Below are positions 5,547 through 7,110 of a DNA stretch of 7,110 nucleotides, piece by piece. The first letter of the stretch is position 1; each line of letters starts with the position of its first letter. Source of the DNA: Actinomycetota bacterium (lineage in GTDB: Bacteria > Actinomycetota > Acidimicrobiia > Spongiisociales > UBA5794); the NCBI GenBank assembly GCA_003648875.1, contig QMQC01000091.1, forward strand, positions 1-7,110, written 5' to 3'. A program made the position numbers and the translations under genes. Below the pieces are notes generated by a model. That model was not told the DNA's origin. It saw only the letters and a program-made list of their open reading frames with translations, and did not search any database.

Positions 5547-6657
5547 AGGCCTCGTACATCTCGGCGCGGCGCCACTGCAGATAAGAGTCAACAAGTCCAT
5601 CGATGTCGCCGTCGAGGACACCCTGGATGTTCCCGATCTCAAAGTCGGTGCGAAGATCCTTGACCATCTGATACGGCTGCATGACGTAGGATCGAATCTG
5701 TCTCCCCCACCCGGCTTCGTGTTGATCTCCACGGATCGCAGCTACCTCGGCCGCCTGATCCTGGCGGGCCTTCTCGGCGAGGCGCGCCGCAAGAAGTTGC
5801 ATCGCGCGCGCCTTGTTCTGCATCTGGGACCGCTCGGCCTGGCACGACACCACGATTCCCGTCGGTTCGTGGGTGATGCGGACGGCTGAGTCCGTCTTGT
5901 TGATGTGCTGACCACCGGCGCCGGATGCTCGGTAGGTGTCGATGCGAAGGTCTTCCGTATCGATCTCGATCTCAGCGATATCGACCTGAGGAATGACGTC
6001 GACCCCGGCAAACGCCGTGTGACGACGGGCCGCGGAGTCGAAAGGGCTGATGCGAACAAGACGGTGGGTGCCGCGCTCGGATTCGAACGTGCCGTAGGCA
6101 TTGTCTCCCCTGATCGTGAGCGTCACCGACTTGATGCCGGCCTCCTCGCCTTCCTGATACTCATCGACCTCGAAGGACATGGAAGATCGTTCGAGGTAGC
6201 GGGTGTACATCCGAAGCAGCATCTCGGCCCAGTCCTGGGCATCAACCCCCCCTGCCCCGGCGTTGATCGACATGATCGCTGCGCTGCCGTCGTACTCACC
6301 GAAGAAGAGGGACTCCCTCTCGAGTATCGAAAGCGCGCTCGTCAGCGAGTCAAGCTCTGCTTCAACTTCGGCAAGCGATTCGTTGTCACCCTCCTCGAGA
6401 GCTAGCTCGAGAAGCACCCCGACATCCTCGATGGATTCCTCGAGGTCTGTCACAAGCTTGATCGTGCCCTCATGGCGGGCAAGGCGGGACGTGACTGCCC
6501 TGGCGTTGTCCTGATCGTCCCACAGATCTGGAGCGGAAGCCTTCTGCCGTAGTTCGGCGAGTTCGGACTCCTTGCCCTCGACATCGAGGAAGGTCCGCGC
6601 ATCTTCAAGACGGGAGCGAAGGTCGACAACAGCGTCGCGAAGTTCTGCAGGTTCCAT
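5545..6657 (-). CDS. prfB: Peptide chain release factor 2
   Basis: The 370-residue protein is RF2, which recognises UGA and UAA stop codons and triggers release of the finished peptide on the ribosome. The stop-codon recognition tripeptide Ser204-Pro205-Phe206 (RISPFDSAARRHT) identifies RF2 rather than RF1, and the catalytic Gly248-Gly249-Gln250 lies in SGAGGQHINKTDSAVR. The N-terminal helical domain (1-110) and the tail IRSYVMQPYQMVKDLRT are standard. I chose the ATG at 6657-6655 because MEPAELRDAVVDLRSRL aligns with the usual RF2 beginning; a GTG at 6750 in the same frame would run through the upstream gene and adds unrelated sequence. The programmed +1 frameshift site found in many prfB genes is absent: the equivalent position reads ACC TTC CTC GAT in one frame. 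It lies 38 bases after the upstream hydrolase-like gene. No good ribosome binding site is visible. Confidence 0.97.
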   Translation of the reverse strand: MEPAELRDAVVDLRSRLEDARTFLDVEGKESELAELRQKASAPDLWDDQDNARAVTSRLARHEGTIKLVTDLEESIEDVGVLLELALEEGDNESLAEVEAELDSLTSALSILERESLFFGEYDGSAAIMSINAGAGGVDAQDWAEMLLRMYTRYLERSSMSFEVDEYQEGEEAGIKSVTLTIRGDNAYGTFESERGTHRLVRISPFDSAARRHTAFAGVDVIPQVDIAEIEIDTEDLRIDTYRASGAGGQHINKTDSAVRITHEPTGIVVSCQAERSQMQNKARAMQLLAARLAEKARQDQAAEVAAIRGDQHEAGWGRQIRSYVMQPYQMVKDLRTDFEIGNIQGVLDGDIDGLVDSYLQWRRAEMYEA

Positions 6658-6695
6658 GGCGCGCGAGGCTAGCGGCGGACGGCGGCTGACGGCCG

Positions 6696-7110
6696 CTACT
6701 GGATATCTCCATCCGGAACTCCAGAAGTGCGGGCAAGCGAGCGAAGCCACTGTGCTCCTGAGGTCCGATCACCAGCGAGCGGTATACCGCCTTCGACACG
6801 CTCACCCCTGACCACACGGCTCGGTGGGGCAGGGGCCTGCTCTTCCTTGGCCGCCTTGATGCGTTCGGATCTGCCGATCTCGAGCTCGACCAACGCATTC
6901 TCGACCGCAACGATCTGGTCCTCTGTGGCAGAAGGAAGATCGAGACCTTGGAGCACCATGCGAGCCATGTCGGCCCGGTAATCGTGACCGAAGGATCCGA
7001 AGTGGCCGGGTACGGTCACCATTGCGTTGGCGGCATCGATCATCACCTGGATACCCGTGACGATCGGTGTCCATGCCATATCTGCCGGCACGCCGCGACC
7101 ATGTTCACCC
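6696..7110 (-). CDS. C-terminal part of a probable alpha/beta-hydrolase family protein (5' end outside the window)
   Basis: The frame is open from the window edge to TAG at 6698-6696, giving the last 137 residues. The part nearest the edge, GVPADMAWTPIVTGIQVMID, followed by VPGHFGSFGHDYRADMARMV (fragment residues 33-52), resembles from memory the C-terminal end of the actinobacterial alpha/beta-hydrolase family Abhydrolase_9 (PF10081), where a W-P-VT-Q-D pattern precedes a Gly-His motif that may carry the catalytic His. I cannot see the nucleophile, which would be upstream, so the family call is tentative. From about residue 55 onward the sequence turns into a charged helix (EDQIVAVENALVELEIGRSER) and then a Pro/Arg/Gly-rich tail with no recognised domain. 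It precedes prfB by 38 bases in the same direction and may be co-transcribed with it. The GTG at 7091 is internal, not the start. Confidence 0.6.
   Translation of the reverse strand, partial: GEHGRGVPADMAWTPIVTGIQVMIDAANAMVTVPGHFGSFGHDYRADMARMVLQGLDLPSATEDQIVAVENALVELEIGRSERIKAAKEEQAPAPPSRVVRGERVEGGIPLAGDRTSGAQWLRSLARTSGVPDGDIQ

Larger units (their letters stand above)
5499..5557. repeat. 12-base direct repeat bounding a 35-base palindromic insert at the prfB 3' end
   Basis: CAGGCCTCGTAC occurs exactly at 5499-5510 and again at 5546-5557. The second copy contains the last prfB codons (Tyr, Glu, Ala) and part of its stop; the first lies in the intergenic gap. The 35 bases between them (5511-5545) carry most of two inverted repeats. 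The arrangement resembles a small insertion that duplicated its target, or a recombination-site remnant. No open reading frame or known element is present inside it. Confidence 0.55.

Noticed and set aside
5905..6514. Plus-strand open frames opposite prfB
   Set aside because: They mirror the prfB codon pattern; no motif, ribosome binding site or operon context supports them.
6678..6693. GACGGC direct repeats between the hydrolase-like gene and prfB (6678-6683 and 6688-6693), same hexamer as in the hairpin after prfB
   Set aside because: Six GC-rich bases recur easily by chance in this composition, and there is no matching GCCGTC arm here to form a hairpin.
6658..6750. Longer prfB start at GTG 6750 (31 extra residues)
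   Set aside because: The extra residues overlap the upstream gene's coding end and do not resemble RF2; the ATG at 6657 fits the family N-terminus.

Overview
The window looks like a chromosomal segment of a moderately GC-rich member of the Actinomycetota, probably outside the classical streptomycete and mycobacterial groups (an Acidimicrobiia-like lineage is my inference). Three things support this: the gene order prfB - ftsE - ftsX - cell-wall hydrolase - smpB; actinobacterial-style sequence in FtsE (for example the SWKVPYLRR and DESRGIYE segments); and a prfB without the programmed frameshift.

Layout. On the + strand, positions 1-1927 carry a glycyl radical enzyme of the YjjI type, cut off at its 5' end by the window edge, followed by its radical-SAM activase of the YjjW type, overlapping by 29 bases. 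A 45-base gap with small inverted repeats separates this pair from a block on the - strand. Read in its own direction, that block runs: the 3' end of a probable alpha/beta-hydrolase family gene (7110-6696, entering from the window edge), prfB (6657-5545), a 150-base gap with unusual palindromes and a 12-base direct repeat, ftsE (5394-4552), ftsX (4555-3665), a secreted M23 (LytM) peptidase with a long coiled coil (3668-2478), and smpB (2428-1973). ftsE/ftsX and ftsX/peptidase each overlap by four bases, so these three are almost certainly translationally coupled.

How the genes work together. FtsE (ATPase) and FtsX (membrane protein with an extracytoplasmic loop) form the divisome complex that activates peptidoglycan hydrolases. 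The peptidase next to them has a signal peptide, a long helical segment and intact zinc ligands, so it is the obvious candidate partner. prfB (stop-codon release) and smpB (ribosome rescue with tmRNA) are translation quality-control genes that often flank ftsEX in this phylum. The YjjI/YjjW pair is a self-contained oxygen-sensitive radical system; its substrate cannot be read from the sequence.

I see no tRNA, rRNA, CRISPR array, insertion sequence or prophage gene, and no clearly new multigene system. The most unusual items are the short repeat-bounded palindromic segment after prfB, the acidic tail of FtsE, and the YjjI/YjjW pair in this phylum.
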